Origin: an uncultured Eubacteriales bacterium
GTDB taxonomy: Bacteria; Bacillota; Clostridia; Oscillospirales; Acutalibacteraceae
DNA length: 64,000 bases
Assembly (NCBI GenBank): GCA_934491515.1
Contig: CAKSTF010000005.1
Span: 1 to 64,000 of the forward strand
Reading direction: 5' to 3'
Every line of letters begins with the position of its first letter. The stretch's first letter is position 1. Position numbers and translations under genes: made by a program. The notes under the pieces are model-generated. The model did no database searches, was not told the DNA's origin, and saw only the letters and a list, made by a program, of their open reading frames with translations. Shown in pieces: positions 24,322-32,964 of this stretch.

Positions 24322-25524
24322 TTGAGAAATGTAGTATTGGTAGACGGCGTTCGCACCGGTTTCGGCAGAATCGGCGGCACGCTTAAAGATTTTTCTATGG
24401 CGGATCTTGGCGCTATTGCGCTTAAAGGTCTTCTTGAAAAAACGCAGGTAACGGAACGCGGCGGACATATAGACGGCATATACATGGGCGGCGCCTTTCA
24501 GGATTGCAACGCTATAAGCCTTGCAAGATATGTGGCGCTTAAGGCAGGTCTGCCCTACGACGTGTGGGCAACTACCATGGAAAGGCAGTGCGGTTCCGCA
24601 ATTGAATCAATAAACCATGCGGCATTTGCCATAATGCTTGGATATGCCGATATTATGGTGGCAGGCGGCAGCGAATCGTTCAGCAAATTCACAGTAAAAC
24701 TTTCCACATTTACGGCGCCTAACAAGATGACAGCGCCCGAAATAATGAAAAACAAATTAGCCCCCAATCCCGAAGACGCAATAGATATGATAGAAACGGC
24801 GGAAAACGTTGCAAAACTTTACGGAATCACGCGCGAAGAATGTGACGAGTTTGCCTATAACAGTCAAAAACGTGCAGCGGCGGCATGGGCAAAAGGTTAT
24901 TTTGATGATGAAATAATCCCTGTAACCATACCCGCCACCAAAAAGACGCCCGAAATCATCTTTGCAAAGGATGAGTTTATGCGTCCCGACACCACGCCCG
25001 AAGGTCTTGCAAAACTGCGTTCGGTAAAGCCCGGCGGCGTTGTAACGGCAGGCAATGCTTCCGGCAGAAACGATGGCGGCGCAATGGTTTTTTTAATGAC
25101 CGAAGAAAAGGCAAAAGAACTCGGTTACGAACCTTTTGCGCGATTTGTATGCGCAGGCAACTCGGCGCTTGACCCGAAGATTATGGGTCTTGGACCCGTT
25201 GCCTCCTCGCTTGACGCATTAAAGCGCGCGGGACTTACCGTAAACGATATAGATATCTGGGAGTGCAACGAAGCCTTTGCAGCGCAGAACCTCGGCGTTT
25301 TGCGCGGACTTAAGGACGAAACCGGCGTAAGCATCGACAGAAACAAGTGGAACGTAAACGGCGGCGCAATTTCTTACGGTCACCCGAACGGCGCTTCCGG
25401 AGCACGCGTTTGTATGTTTACAATGCGCGAACTTGCAAGACGCGGCGGCAAATACGGTCTTTTCACCTCCTGCTGCGGCGGCGGTCTGGGCGTTACGACA
25501 ATTATCGAAAACTTAAGAAAATAA
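24322..25524 (+). CDS. Acetyl-CoA acetyltransferase (thiolase)
   Basis: 400 residues. Nucleophile Cys in MERQCGSAIESI (near residue 90), NEAFAAQ, GGAISYGHPNGASGAR with catalytic His, and the C-terminal SCCGGGLGVTTI with the second catalytic Cys. I start at TTG because AAAGGAGAG stands 8 bases before it; the upstream in-frame ATG lies immediately before or in a possible -35 box (TTGACA at 24255). It condenses two acetyl-CoA or cleaves 3-ketoacyl-CoA, matching the Hbd/SDR pair. Degradative versus biosynthetic direction is not decided by sequence. Confidence 0.9.
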   Translation: MRNVVLVDGVRTGFGRIGGTLKDFSMADLGAIALKGLLEKTQVTERGGHIDGIYMGGAFQDCNAISLARYVALKAGLPYDVWATTMERQCGSAIESINHAAFAIMLGYADIMVAGGSESFSKFTVKLSTFTAPNKMTAPEIMKNKLAPNPEDAIDMIETAENVAKLYGITREECDEFAYNSQKRAAAAWAKGYFDDEIIPVTIPATKKTPEIIFAKDEFMRPDTTPEGLAKLRSVKPGGVVTAGNASGRNDGGAMVFLMTEEKAKELGYEPFARFVCAGNSALDPKIMGLGPVASSLDALKRAGLTVNDIDIWECNEAFAAQNLGVLRGLKDETGVSIDRNKWNVNGGAISYGHPNGASGARVCMFTMRELARRGGKYGLFTSCCGGGLGVTTIIENLRK

Positions 25525-25554
25525 CAAGTTAAATCCAACCTCCGGCTGATACAT

Positions 25555-25594
25555 AAAAAAGCAGGGCGTTCCTTGCAGAACGTCCTGCTTTTTT
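25555..25594. terminator. Bidirectional terminator between thiolase gene and uvrB
   Basis: AAAAAAGCAGGGCGTTC-cttgca-GAACGTCCTGCTTTTTT, with T-runs on both strands, between convergent genes. Confidence 0.88.
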
Positions 25595-25612
25595 GTTTTA
25601 ACAAAGAAATCA

Positions 25613-25633
25613 TTGTATCCTGATTGTTTTGTC
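25613..25633. repeat. Dispersed 21-base repeat, copy 1
   Basis: TTGTATCCTGATTGTTTTGTC, located directly past the uvrB stop on the minus strand; 20 of 21 bases match the copy near 38280. Confidence 0.5.
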
Positions 25634-25638
25634 CGTTC

Positions 25639-27609
25639 TTATTTTCTTTTTGTTTTGCTGCCGCGGAGTTTTTCTATTCTGTCCCTTAAATACGCAGCGT
25701 GCTCAAATTCAAGTATTTTTGCCGCCTGCTGCATTTCCCTTGTAAGGCGCTTGATAAGTTCCTGCCTTTCGGCAGAAGAAAGTTTCTTATCGTTTTTCTT
25801 ATCGTCTGCCTTGGTTCCTATTTCTATAATATCGCGAACGTCTTTCACTATACTTTGCGGCGTTATGCCGTGCTCTTCGTTATAGCGCTTCTGGATACCG
25901 CGGCGGCGCTCGGTTTCGGTTATGGCGTTTTCCATAGACCTTGTAACGCTGTCGGCATACATTATAACCTCGCCGTGGGCGTTTCTTGCCGCGCGGCCCA
26001 CCGTTTGTATAAGCGAAGTTTCGCTTCGCAAAAATCCTTCTTTATCGGCGTCGAGTATTGCCACCAGCGATACCTCGGGTATATCAAGTCCTTCTCTTAA
26101 AAGGTTTATACCCACAAGAACGTCAAATTCACCGAGTCGCAGATCCCTTATAATCTCCATACGCTCTATGGTATCAATATCGTAGTGCATATATCTTACC
26201 TTGATATTAAGATTTTCAAGATATTCGGTAAGATCTTCCGCCATTTTTTTGGTAAGCGTAGTAACAAGCACGCGCTCGTTTTTGGCAGCGCGCATATTTA
26301 TTTCGGAAACAAGGTCGTCTATCTGCCCGTCGGACGGCTTGACCGTGATAGGCGGATCAAGAAGTCCCGTGGGTCTTATAACCTGCTCCACAATCTGCGC
26401 GGCGTGCTGTTTTTCAAAATCGCCCGGCGTTGCCGATACGAATATCGCCTGATTTATATGGGAATAGAATTCTTCAAAATTAAGCGGTCTGTTATCGTAA
26501 GCGGAAGGCAGCCTGAAGCCGTATTCTATAAGGTTATCCTTTCTGCCGCGGTCTCCGCCGTACATTCCCCTTACCTGCGGCAGCGTTACGTGCGATTCGT
26601 CAACAAAAAGCAGAAAATCATCGGGGAAATAATCAAGCAGCGTTGAAGGCGTGCTGCCCGGTTTTCTTCTTGAAAGCACGCGCGAATAGTTTTCTATTCC
26701 CTTGCAGGTGCCTATTTCGCGCAGCATTTCAATATCGTATTCCGTGCGCTGGCGTATGCGCTGCGCCTCAATAAGTTTACCGGAATCCTCAAAGAATTTA
26801 ACGCGCTGCTCCATCTCGTCTTTAAGTTCTTTAAGGGCGTCCTCAAGTTTATCCTGCGGAACTATATAGTGGGACGCAGGGTATATAGCCGTGTGGGATA
26901 AAAACTGTTTGACTTCGCCCGTTAACGTGTTAATTTCGCTTATGCGGTCTATTTCGTCCCCGAAAAACTCAATTCTTACAGCGTTTTCGTAAGAATAGGC
27001 GGGATAAATTTCAACCGTATCGCCGCGTACGCGGAATTTGTTTCGTACAAAGTTTATATCGTTTCGTTCGTACTGTAGGTCCACAAGCCGCCTTATAAGC
27101 AGGTCACGTTCCATTTTAGCGCCTGTGCGAAGCGATATCACCATTTTGCGGTAATCTATCGGGTTACCTAAAGAATATATACAGGAAACCGAAGCCACAA
27201 TTATAACATCCCGCCGTTCTGACAGCGCGCATGTGGCGCTGTGGCGCAGTTTATCTATTTCGTCGTTTATTGCAGAGTCTTTTTCGATATAAGTATCGCT
27301 GCCCGGGATATATGCCTCCGGCTGATAATAATCGTAGTATGAAACAAAATACTCCACCGCGTTCTCAGGGAAGAATTCGCGAAACTCCGAGCAAAGTTGC
27401 GCGGCAAGGGTTTTATTGTGCGCCAAAACAAGGGTCGGGCGGTTCACCTTTTCGATAACGTTTGCCATAGTAAAAGTTTTACCGGACCCGGTAACACCCA
27501 AAAGCACCTGCTCCCTATCGCCGCTTTCTATACCCTCGACCAGTTTTTCAATAGCCTGCGGCTGGTCGCCCGTAGGCTTATATTTTGAGTGTAAAACAAA
27601 CTTATCCAT
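25639..27609 (-). CDS. uvrB: Excinuclease ABC subunit B
   Basis: 656 residues, normal length. Nucleotide excision repair helicase-like subunit that loads on damage with UvrA and recruits UvrC. Walker A GVTGSGKTFT (38-47), the beta-hairpin region YYDYYQPEAYIPGSDTYIEK, DESHVT-type Walker B (LLFVDESHVT), QTVGRAARN helicase motif, and a C-terminal UVR motif (MQQAAKILEFEHAAYLRDR). Start ATG follows TTAGGTGA. It lies 9 bases downstream of the ComB-like gene; uvrA is not in the window. Confidence 0.96.
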   Translation of the reverse strand: MDKFVLHSKYKPTGDQPQAIEKLVEGIESGDREQVLLGVTGSGKTFTMANVIEKVNRPTLVLAHNKTLAAQLCSEFREFFPENAVEYFVSYYDYYQPEAYIPGSDTYIEKDSAINDEIDKLRHSATCALSERRDVIIVASVSCIYSLGNPIDYRKMVISLRTGAKMERDLLIRRLVDLQYERNDINFVRNKFRVRGDTVEIYPAYSYENAVRIEFFGDEIDRISEINTLTGEVKQFLSHTAIYPASHYIVPQDKLEDALKELKDEMEQRVKFFEDSGKLIEAQRIRQRTEYDIEMLREIGTCKGIENYSRVLSRRKPGSTPSTLLDYFPDDFLLFVDESHVTLPQVRGMYGGDRGRKDNLIEYGFRLPSAYDNRPLNFEEFYSHINQAIFVSATPGDFEKQHAAQIVEQVIRPTGLLDPPITVKPSDGQIDDLVSEINMRAAKNERVLVTTLTKKMAEDLTEYLENLNIKVRYMHYDIDTIERMEIIRDLRLGEFDVLVGINLLREGLDIPEVSLVAILDADKEGFLRSETSLIQTVGRAARNAHGEVIMYADSVTRSMENAITETERRRGIQKRYNEEHGITPQSIVKDVRDIIEIGTKADDKKNDKKLSSAERQELIKRLTREMQQAAKILEFEHAAYLRDRIEKLRGSKTKRK

Positions 27610-27617
27610 ATTTTCAC

Positions 27618-28319
27618 CTAAACTTCTATCTTTTCCACTTCATTTTCGCCCGTTTCGTGATTCCTGCGTATAATAAGAGCAAAATTGAATTTATCAACCT
27701 CGGTGCAAAGGTAAAAATCGGTTTTCGGAAACACCGACTGTTTTTCTTTGTCAAAAAACTTAGCGCCCGAGGTTGTTTTTATTTTTTCTATTTTGTCCGC
27801 AAGTTCAATTTTTCTGCCTGAAAGCAGCGCTTTTAAGTACTCGGCACAAAGTTCGTCCTCATCGGTTTTTTGGATACCGTCAAGTCCCATAGCAACTATC
27901 GAGACTGTTTCATACCCTTGTTTTTTTATATATTTTGCGGTAGCCGCGGCATTCACAAGGCTGCAGCCTAAAACAACGTCCGCACACTCAGCCGCCGCAA
28001 CGCCCTGCGTACCGGCAGAGGTAGTATGCACTACCGTCTTGCCATTGAAGTCCGCCTTTATTATATCCGTAGGGCTGTTTCCGAAGTCGAAATCCGGAAG
28101 TTTTACGCCGCGGCGTTCCCCTATCAGCACGGCGTTCGGTATCTTTTTACCTAAAGAAAGCGCAAGGTCTTTATCGCCTACCGCTATTATTTTTTCGGCG
28201 CCGCCGGCATAAAGATACGATTCCAGCGAAAATGCCCTGAAAACATCTATTATAACAGTGCAGCCGACCGCCTTTCGGGCGCCCTCTATAAGATGCAGAA
28301 TTTCAATCTTCATTTGCAT
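27618..28319 (-). CDS. ComB-family 2-phosphosulfolactate phosphatase-like protein
   Basis: 233 residues matching the ComB family: VIIDVFRAFS near residue 22, LIGERRGVKLPDFDFGNSP, HTTSAGTQGV, VAMGLDG. In methanogens ComB dephosphorylates phosphosulfolactate in coenzyme M synthesis; members in Clostridia are common and have no CoM pathway, so the true substrate is probably another phospho-hydroxyacid. The start overlaps the metalloprotease gene by 17 bases (AAAGGA before ATG). Its place in a run with uvrB is probably incidental. Confidence 0.8.
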   Translation of the reverse strand: MQMKIEILHLIEGARKAVGCTVIIDVFRAFSLESYLYAGGAEKIIAVGDKDLALSLGKKIPNAVLIGERRGVKLPDFDFGNSPTDIIKADFNGKTVVHTTSAGTQGVAAAECADVVLGCSLVNAAATAKYIKKQGYETVSIVAMGLDGIQKTDEDELCAEYLKALLSGRKIELADKIEKIKTTSGAKFFDKEKQSVFPKTDFYLCTEVDKFNFALIIRRNHETGENEVEKIEV

Positions 28320-28995
28320 TAAGTTCCTTTCTGATTTCCCGCCATTCAGGGCAATAGTGCGTCATCGCCGCTTTGAAATTCTTCCCATGATCGGGATATT
28401 TAAGGTGCAGAAGTTCATGTGTTATAACATATCTCAGCGACCTGTCGCTGTATCTTGCAAGGTAGAGCGATAATGTGATTTTCCCTGTTTTAATATTGCA
28501 GCTGCCCCATCTTGTTTTCATATCGCGTATGCAGTCGCCGCTTCTTTTAAGGTTAAGGTTGTTTTCTTCTTCGAAAAAGATGCGCGCCGCCCTGTCTTTT
28601 AAATCGTTGCGGTAAAATTTCGAAAGCAGTTTTTCGGCATTTTCTGCGGTGTCGGAGTCTTTAAGCGTTACCGTTACCCTGTTTTCCGCAAAGGTTATCG
28701 CGCGGTTGTTTCCCCTTTTAACTTCAACCGGATACTTTTTTCCGCGCAGGTATATTGTACCTCCGTTTTCGATTTGCGGTTTTGCGGTTTTTGAATTCAA
28801 TATTTTACTTATCTGCCCCTCTATCCAGCCGCGCTTGGATAAAACAAATTTTTCAATCGTTTTTATATCGGTATAAAGCGGAGCCGAGACCCTGACATCC
28901 GCCGCAGGCAGGGTCACTTTTATGCGTATGCTTTTTATCGGTTTTCTTGTAAGTACGGCCTTAATGTTTCCCAAATCAATAACGCTGTTTTCCAC
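28303..28995 (-). CDS. YgjP/DUF45-family zinc metallopeptidase
   Basis: 230 residues. Predicted zinc site HELLHLKYPDHG (HExxH plus a third His 8 residues on) and downstream HYCPEW, with the preceding MKTRWGSCN motif that defines the YgjP/SprT-like family. I start at GTG because GAAGGGAG stands 6-7 bases before it; the longer frame has no site. No secretion signal, so cytoplasmic. The substrate is unknown. Its 5' end overlaps the truncated 3' end of the PdxR-like gene by 20 bases. Confidence 0.82.
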   Translation of the reverse strand: MENSVIDLGNIKAVLTRKPIKSIRIKVTLPAADVRVSAPLYTDIKTIEKFVLSKRGWIEGQISKILNSKTAKPQIENGGTIYLRGKKYPVEVKRGNNRAITFAENRVTVTLKDSDTAENAEKLLSKFYRNDLKDRAARIFFEEENNLNLKRSGDCIRDMKTRWGSCNIKTGKITLSLYLARYSDRSLRYVITHELLHLKYPDHGKNFKAAMTHYCPEWREIRKELNANED

Positions 28996-30073
28996 TTGCC
29001 GACTCCCTTCTTGCGGCACGGCGCACTCTGTTTATATGCCGTTCAAACTCGCCGTTTCTTAAAAGTTCCGCTACCACCAGTTGATCGAGCACAGGTACCG
29101 TGCAGGAATAAAATCCGAGTTTTTCTTTAAATTCGCCTGCAAGTTTTTCTGGCAAAACCATATACGCCGTTCTTACCGCCGGAGAAACCGTCTTTGTAAA
29201 GGTGTTCAGATATATAACGTTATCTGCGTCGGAAAGCGAAAACACAGTATCATATATCTTCCCCGTTACGGTAAGTTCCGATTCAAAATCATCCTCTAAT
29301 ATATATCTGTTTTTGCTGCCTGCCCAAGAAATATACTCCATTCGTTTTGAAGGCGACGCCGTAACTCCGCTTGGAAAACTACGGTAGGGCGTTATATGCA
29401 GCACCTGCGCGGAAGTATTTTTCAGCGCGGAACTTTTTATACCGTCGGCGCTAAGCGGCAGCATTTCGCACTTTACGCCTTTGGCGGCATATACCTGTTC
29501 TATTTTTTCATAGGAAGGTTTTTCCGCCGCGTAAACTTTATCACGCCCTAAAAGTTCCACTATAAGCCCGTAAAGATATTCGGCGCCGGCGCCTATAAAT
29601 ATCCTGTCGGGATTTACCGAAATACCGCGGCTTCTTGAAAGATAGTCGGCAATCTGCGCCCTTAAAACGGCGCTGCCGCCGGGTTCGCATTTTGCAAAAA
29701 TTTTATCGCCGTAAGCGGACAGTACCGTTCTCACCGTTTTTGCATACACGCCGAAAGGGAAAGCCGCTTCACCTACGGAAGTATATTCGGGCAGGCTTGC
29801 AGCCGGCTTTACTGCGGCGGATAAAAATCTGTCTCCGCGGTCATATATACAAAAATATCCGCTTTTCTGCACGGTTTCTATATATCCTTCCGCCGAAAGC
29901 AGCGCATACGCGTTTTCAACCGTGATAACACTTACTCCGAGCCTTTCCGCAAGCACCCTTTTAGACGGCAGTTTTTCTCCGTTTTTATAAACGCCGTTTA
30001 CAATATCTTCCCGCAGCGATTTGTATATCGAAAGATACAGCGGCTCGTTTTTCTGTTTTATGTTGTATCTCAT
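28976..30073 (-). CDS. pdxR: MocR/PdxR-type regulator, C-terminally truncated
   Basis: 365 residues. N-terminal GntR winged helix (LREDIVNGVYKNGEKLPSKR; GVSVITVENAYALLSAEGY), then a PLP-aminotransferase-like domain (GAGAEYLYGLIVELL; YILEDDFESEL; PLP-lysine in NTFTKTVSPAVRTAYMV). MocR proteins are usually 440-480 residues; this one stops after FERHINRVRR and then reads a dozen residues that lie over the metalloprotease ribosome binding site, so the aminotransferase small domain (about 80-90 residues) is missing. It diverges from a pyridoxamine kinase gene, the classic PdxR neighbourhood. The truncation may leave DNA binding intact but alter PLP sensing. Confidence 0.75.
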   Translation of the reverse strand: MRYNIKQKNEPLYLSIYKSLREDIVNGVYKNGEKLPSKRVLAERLGVSVITVENAYALLSAEGYIETVQKSGYFCIYDRGDRFLSAAVKPAASLPEYTSVGEAAFPFGVYAKTVRTVLSAYGDKIFAKCEPGGSAVLRAQIADYLSRSRGISVNPDRIFIGAGAEYLYGLIVELLGRDKVYAAEKPSYEKIEQVYAAKGVKCEMLPLSADGIKSSALKNTSAQVLHITPYRSFPSGVTASPSKRMEYISWAGSKNRYILEDDFESELTVTGKIYDTVFSLSDADNVIYLNTFTKTVSPAVRTAYMVLPEKLAGEFKEKLGFYSCTVPVLDQLVVAELLRNGEFERHINRVRRAARRESASGKQRY

Positions 30074-30181
30074 CTGGACTTATAAAAAACTCCGTTTCTG
30101 ACTATTTTAATAACACCAAAACAATTATATACTTTATCTTACCGAATTTCAATAGCATAATGCAGGCAGGAGGTACGGATT

Positions 30182-31003
30182 ATGAACAGCAAAAGAATCC
30201 TCACGGTACAGGATTTTTCCTGCGTGGGGCAATGCTCTCTTACTACGGCGCTGCCTATTATATCCGCCTGCGGCACTGAAACCGCCTGTCTTCCTACGGC
30301 ACTGCTTTCTAACCACACTACCGCTTTTTCAGAATACACGTTTAAGGACCTTTCACGCGAGGTTGCCGGAATAATCGCAGCCTTAGAAAATCAAAACATT
30401 AAGTTTGACGCGTTTTATATAGGGTATTTAGGCAGCGAACGGATAATATCGGCAATAAAGCCGATTTTTGACGTTTGCGCCGAAAAAGGCGCGCTTAAAA
30501 TAATAGATCCCGCAATGGCGGACAACGGAAAACTGTACCCGGGGCTTTCAGAAGAATATGTAAAAGAAATAAAAGAACTTTGTAAAAGCGCTGATATTAT
30601 TTTGCCGAATCTTACCGAGGCCTGCCTTTTGACCGATACGGAATACACAAGAACACCAAGCACGGATTTTTTAAAGGGCGTTGCCGAAAAACTGTGCCGC
30701 ATTTGCAATACCGCGGTGATAACGGGTGTTGAGGCAAACAAAAAAATATACAACTGCATTTGCAGCGGCGGTAAAATAACATATCAAAAAAACAAAAGAA
30801 TCGAAAAGTCCTTTCCCGGCACTGGCGACGTTTTTGCCGCTGCCTTTACAGGACTGCTGCTTTCGGGCAAAAGCATAACGTCATCGGTTAAAACAGCGGC
30901 GGCTTTTACCTATAAAAGCATTAAACATACGCTTCATTTCCCTGAGCACAAATACGGCGTTAATTTTGAAAAAGCGCTCCCTTATCTTATAAAACATACA
31001 TAA
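30182..31003 (+). CDS. pdxY: Pyridoxamine/pyridoxal kinase
   Basis: 273 residues of the ribokinase-like PdxK/PdxY group: ILTVQDFSCVGQCSLTTALP at the N-terminus, IIDPAMADNGKLYPG, LPNLTEACLLT, and the catalytic GTGDVFAAAFTG with its Asp base. It phosphorylates B6 vitamers to make PLP/PMP in a salvage route. CAGGAGG stands 9 bases before the ATG. The 108-base region shared with the PdxR-like gene is AT-rich and should hold both promoters and the regulator site; I could not fix the boxes. Confidence 0.88.
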   Translation: MNSKRILTVQDFSCVGQCSLTTALPIISACGTETACLPTALLSNHTTAFSEYTFKDLSREVAGIIAALENQNIKFDAFYIGYLGSERIISAIKPIFDVCAEKGALKIIDPAMADNGKLYPGLSEEYVKEIKELCKSADIILPNLTEACLLTDTEYTRTPSTDFLKGVAEKLCRICNTAVITGVEANKKIYNCICSGGKITYQKNKRIEKSFPGTGDVFAAAFTGLLLSGKSITSSVKTAAAFTYKSIKHTLHFPEHKYGVNFEKALPYLIKHT

Positions 31004-31011
31004 AAAATCGT

Positions 31012-31049
31012 CTCGGGGTATCTTCCGCCGTTTTGGAAGATACCCCGAG
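31012..31049 (+). terminator. Strong hairpin after the kinase gene
   Basis: A perfect 15-base stem CTCGGGGTATCTTCC / GGAAGATACCCCGAG with an 8-base loop, 9 bases past the stop. No T-run follows, so it may terminate with help or simply protect the 3' end. The next 170 bases (31050-31222) hold no gene I can support. Confidence 0.6.
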
Positions 31050-31222
31050 TAAATCTATATACTGCCGAAAAAGTCTGTCGCAAATGCCCGTGCCGTAGGC
31101 TTCATCCCGGATTTTTCCGAGCATCGGCAGGACAACAACTTAAATACAGCTTGATTTTCTGTATTTAATATAACGCCTCTTTTTTAAATGAATTTAAACC
31201 GAAAATTAACGGTTTGTAAAAA

Positions 31223-31254
31223 ACACCCGCGGTTTTTTGACCGCGGGTGTTTTA
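31223..31254. terminator. Bidirectional terminator before the transaldolase gene
   Basis: ACACCCGCGGT-tttttg-ACCGCGGGTGT followed by TTTTAAT, with A/T tracts at both ends; it ends the minus-strand lplA-tal transcript. Confidence 0.82.
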
Positions 31255-31266
31255 ATAATATACTTA

Positions 31267-31917
31267 TTATGCCTGGGGAACCTTTTTCCAGTCTTCCATA
31301 AACTTAGCAAGGCCGGATTCGGTAAGGGGATGTTTAACCATCTGAGCCAGTACCTTATAGGGAACGGTTGCGATATCGCAGCCTATCTTGCCGAGTTCAA
31401 CAACGTGAACGGGATGACGGGTAGAAGCGGCAACGATCTGAACGTCCATAGCGCCTGCATCAAACATCTCGCGGATGCCTGCGATAAGGTTAAGACCGTC
31501 CCAGCCGATATCGTCTACACGTCCAACGAACGGTGCTACATAAGAAGCGCCTGCGTTAGCGGCAAGAAGAGCCTGCGCTTCCGAGAAAATAAGGGTAACG
31601 CAAACCGGAATTCCGAGTTTTGAAAGCGCGTGAACAGCCTTTAAGCCTTCTTCGCACATAGGAACTTTAACTACCATTCTGTCGTTGATGGCAGCAAGTT
31701 TTTTGCCTTCCTCAATCATGCCCTCATGGTCAAGAGAGATAACTTCGGCAAAAATTTTTCCGTCAACCATAATATCGGTTATTTCGGAAATGGCGTCCTC
31801 AAACTTCTTGCCCTCGCGGGATATAATTGAGGGGTTGGTCGTAACGCCGCTGATTATACCGAGTTCATAAGCCTTTCTTATTTCGTCAATGTTGGCGGTG
31901 TCAATAAACAGTTTCAT
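31267..31917 (-). CDS. tal: Transaldolase (TalC/Fsa-like)
   Basis: 216 residues, the short transaldolase/fructose-6-phosphate aldolase class. MKLFIDTANIDEIRKAYELG at the N-terminus, GVTTNPSII, and the Schiff-base lysine in DRMVVKVPMCEEGLKAV. It transfers dihydroxyacetone units in the non-oxidative pentose phosphate pathway. AAAAGGAGT precedes ATG. It follows lplA by 12 bases. TalC versus Fsa activity cannot be told from sequence here. Confidence 0.93.
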   Translation of the reverse strand: MKLFIDTANIDEIRKAYELGIISGVTTNPSIISREGKKFEDAISEITDIMVDGKIFAEVISLDHEGMIEEGKKLAAINDRMVVKVPMCEEGLKAVHALSKLGIPVCVTLIFSEAQALLAANAGASYVAPFVGRVDDIGWDGLNLIAGIREMFDAGAMDVQIVAASTRHPVHVVELGKIGCDIATVPYKVLAQMVKHPLTESGLAKFMEDWKKVPQA

Positions 31918-31929
31918 AACATACTCCTT

Positions 31930-32907
31930 TTAAATAAATAGTTTTATTAAATCCGCTGCGGTGCAGCCCTTAATAAACGCGTCAAGGTCGGTATTTGAAA
32001 GTACCGCGCCTATATCCTGTATCGAGTGGCGTATGCCGCGGAGTTTCTTTTCAAGTTCCGCAATATCGCCCACGCCGAAAAAGTCGCCGGATATCTTAAT
32101 ATCCTCTATTATTCCCTCGCTTACCGAGAACGCGACCGTTACAAGGCCGAACGGGAATTTTTCCGATTTCTCGTACTGGTAGTCCGGCGAAGTGCCGTAA
32201 TCCCACTCGTAAGTAGAATACTTTGTTTCCGCAAGCGCAGAAATCTGCTCCGTTTCCTCTGCGGTAAGATCCCTTGCGTTGCAATTATACCTGTTAAGTA
32301 TAAAAGTTTCAAGTCCTTTAACAAATTCTTCCGCACTCATCGGGTTATCAAGATGATCCGCAATGTTTGTCACCCTTGAAGAGACCGACTTTATACCCTT
32401 GCTTTCTATCTTTGCCCGATTTACTTTAAGCGCGCCTGCAAGAACCGAAAGGTCGGCTGAATAAAGTATACAGCCGTGGTGCATTATTTTGCCGTATTTA
32501 ACGCATTGAGCGTTACCTATAATCTTTTTACCGTCCACCAGAACGTCGTTTCTGCCGGAAAGTTCCGCAGTTATACCCAACGTTGCGAGATAATCTATAA
32601 CATCCTTGGTAAAAATCGCGTAATTGCTGAACTTTGTTCCGTCGTTTTCCTCGATATAGGTATAATTCACATTTCCGAGATCGTGAAAAACCGCACCGCC
32701 GCCCGTAAGACGGCGCACAACGCTTATTCCGTTTTCTTCGCAAAAACCGCGGTCAACTTCGGCGGCGGTGTTCTGGTTTACACCCACTACCACCGTTTTT
32801 TGATTGCGCCAGAGCATAAACACAGGCTCTTTTGCGGTTTTTAAGAAATATTCCTCGCTTGCAAGATTAAAATACGGGTTTGTGTTACTGTTTCTTATTG
32901 CTATCAT
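31930..32907 (-). CDS. lplA: Lipoate-protein ligase A
   Basis: 325 residues: BPL/LplA catalytic fold with NPYFNLASEEYFLK, VVGVNQNTAAEV, RRLTGGGAVFHDLGN (lipoyl-adenylate loop), the catalytic lysine region GNAQCVKYGKIMHHGCIL, and a C-terminal accessory domain. It attaches scavenged lipoate to E2 Lys43. AAGGAAA before ATG. It lies just downstream of the E1 gene, but a strong terminator stands between them, so it is expressed at reduced level from read-through. Confidence 0.93.
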   Translation of the reverse strand: MIAIRNSNTNPYFNLASEEYFLKTAKEPVFMLWRNQKTVVVGVNQNTAAEVDRGFCEENGISVVRRLTGGGAVFHDLGNVNYTYIEENDGTKFSNYAIFTKDVIDYLATLGITAELSGRNDVLVDGKKIIGNAQCVKYGKIMHHGCILYSADLSVLAGALKVNRAKIESKGIKSVSSRVTNIADHLDNPMSAEEFVKGLETFILNRYNCNARDLTAEETEQISALAETKYSTYEWDYGTSPDYQYEKSEKFPFGLVTVAFSVSEGIIEDIKISGDFFGVGDIAELEKKLRGIRHSIQDIGAVLSNTDLDAFIKGCTAADLIKLFI

Positions 32908-32920
32908 AATTTCCTTGTTT

Positions 32921-32953
32921 AAAAAGATACGCGGGTCAGCAGGCCCGCGTATC
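32921..32953 (-). terminator. Terminator/attenuator between E1 and lplA
   Basis: On the minus strand GATACGCGGG-cctgctga-CCCGCGTATC followed by TTTTT. It lies 12 bases after the E1 stop and immediately before the lplA ribosome binding site. Confidence 0.8.
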
Positions 32954-32964
32954 GGTTTTAGGGA

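Noticed and set aside
31011..31160. A roughly 45-residue minus-strand frame after the pyridoxamine kinase gene (GTGICDRLFRQYIDL)
   Set aside because: No ribosome binding site, no known family, and it reads through a strong hairpin; likely chance. I could not exclude a decayed gene tail.
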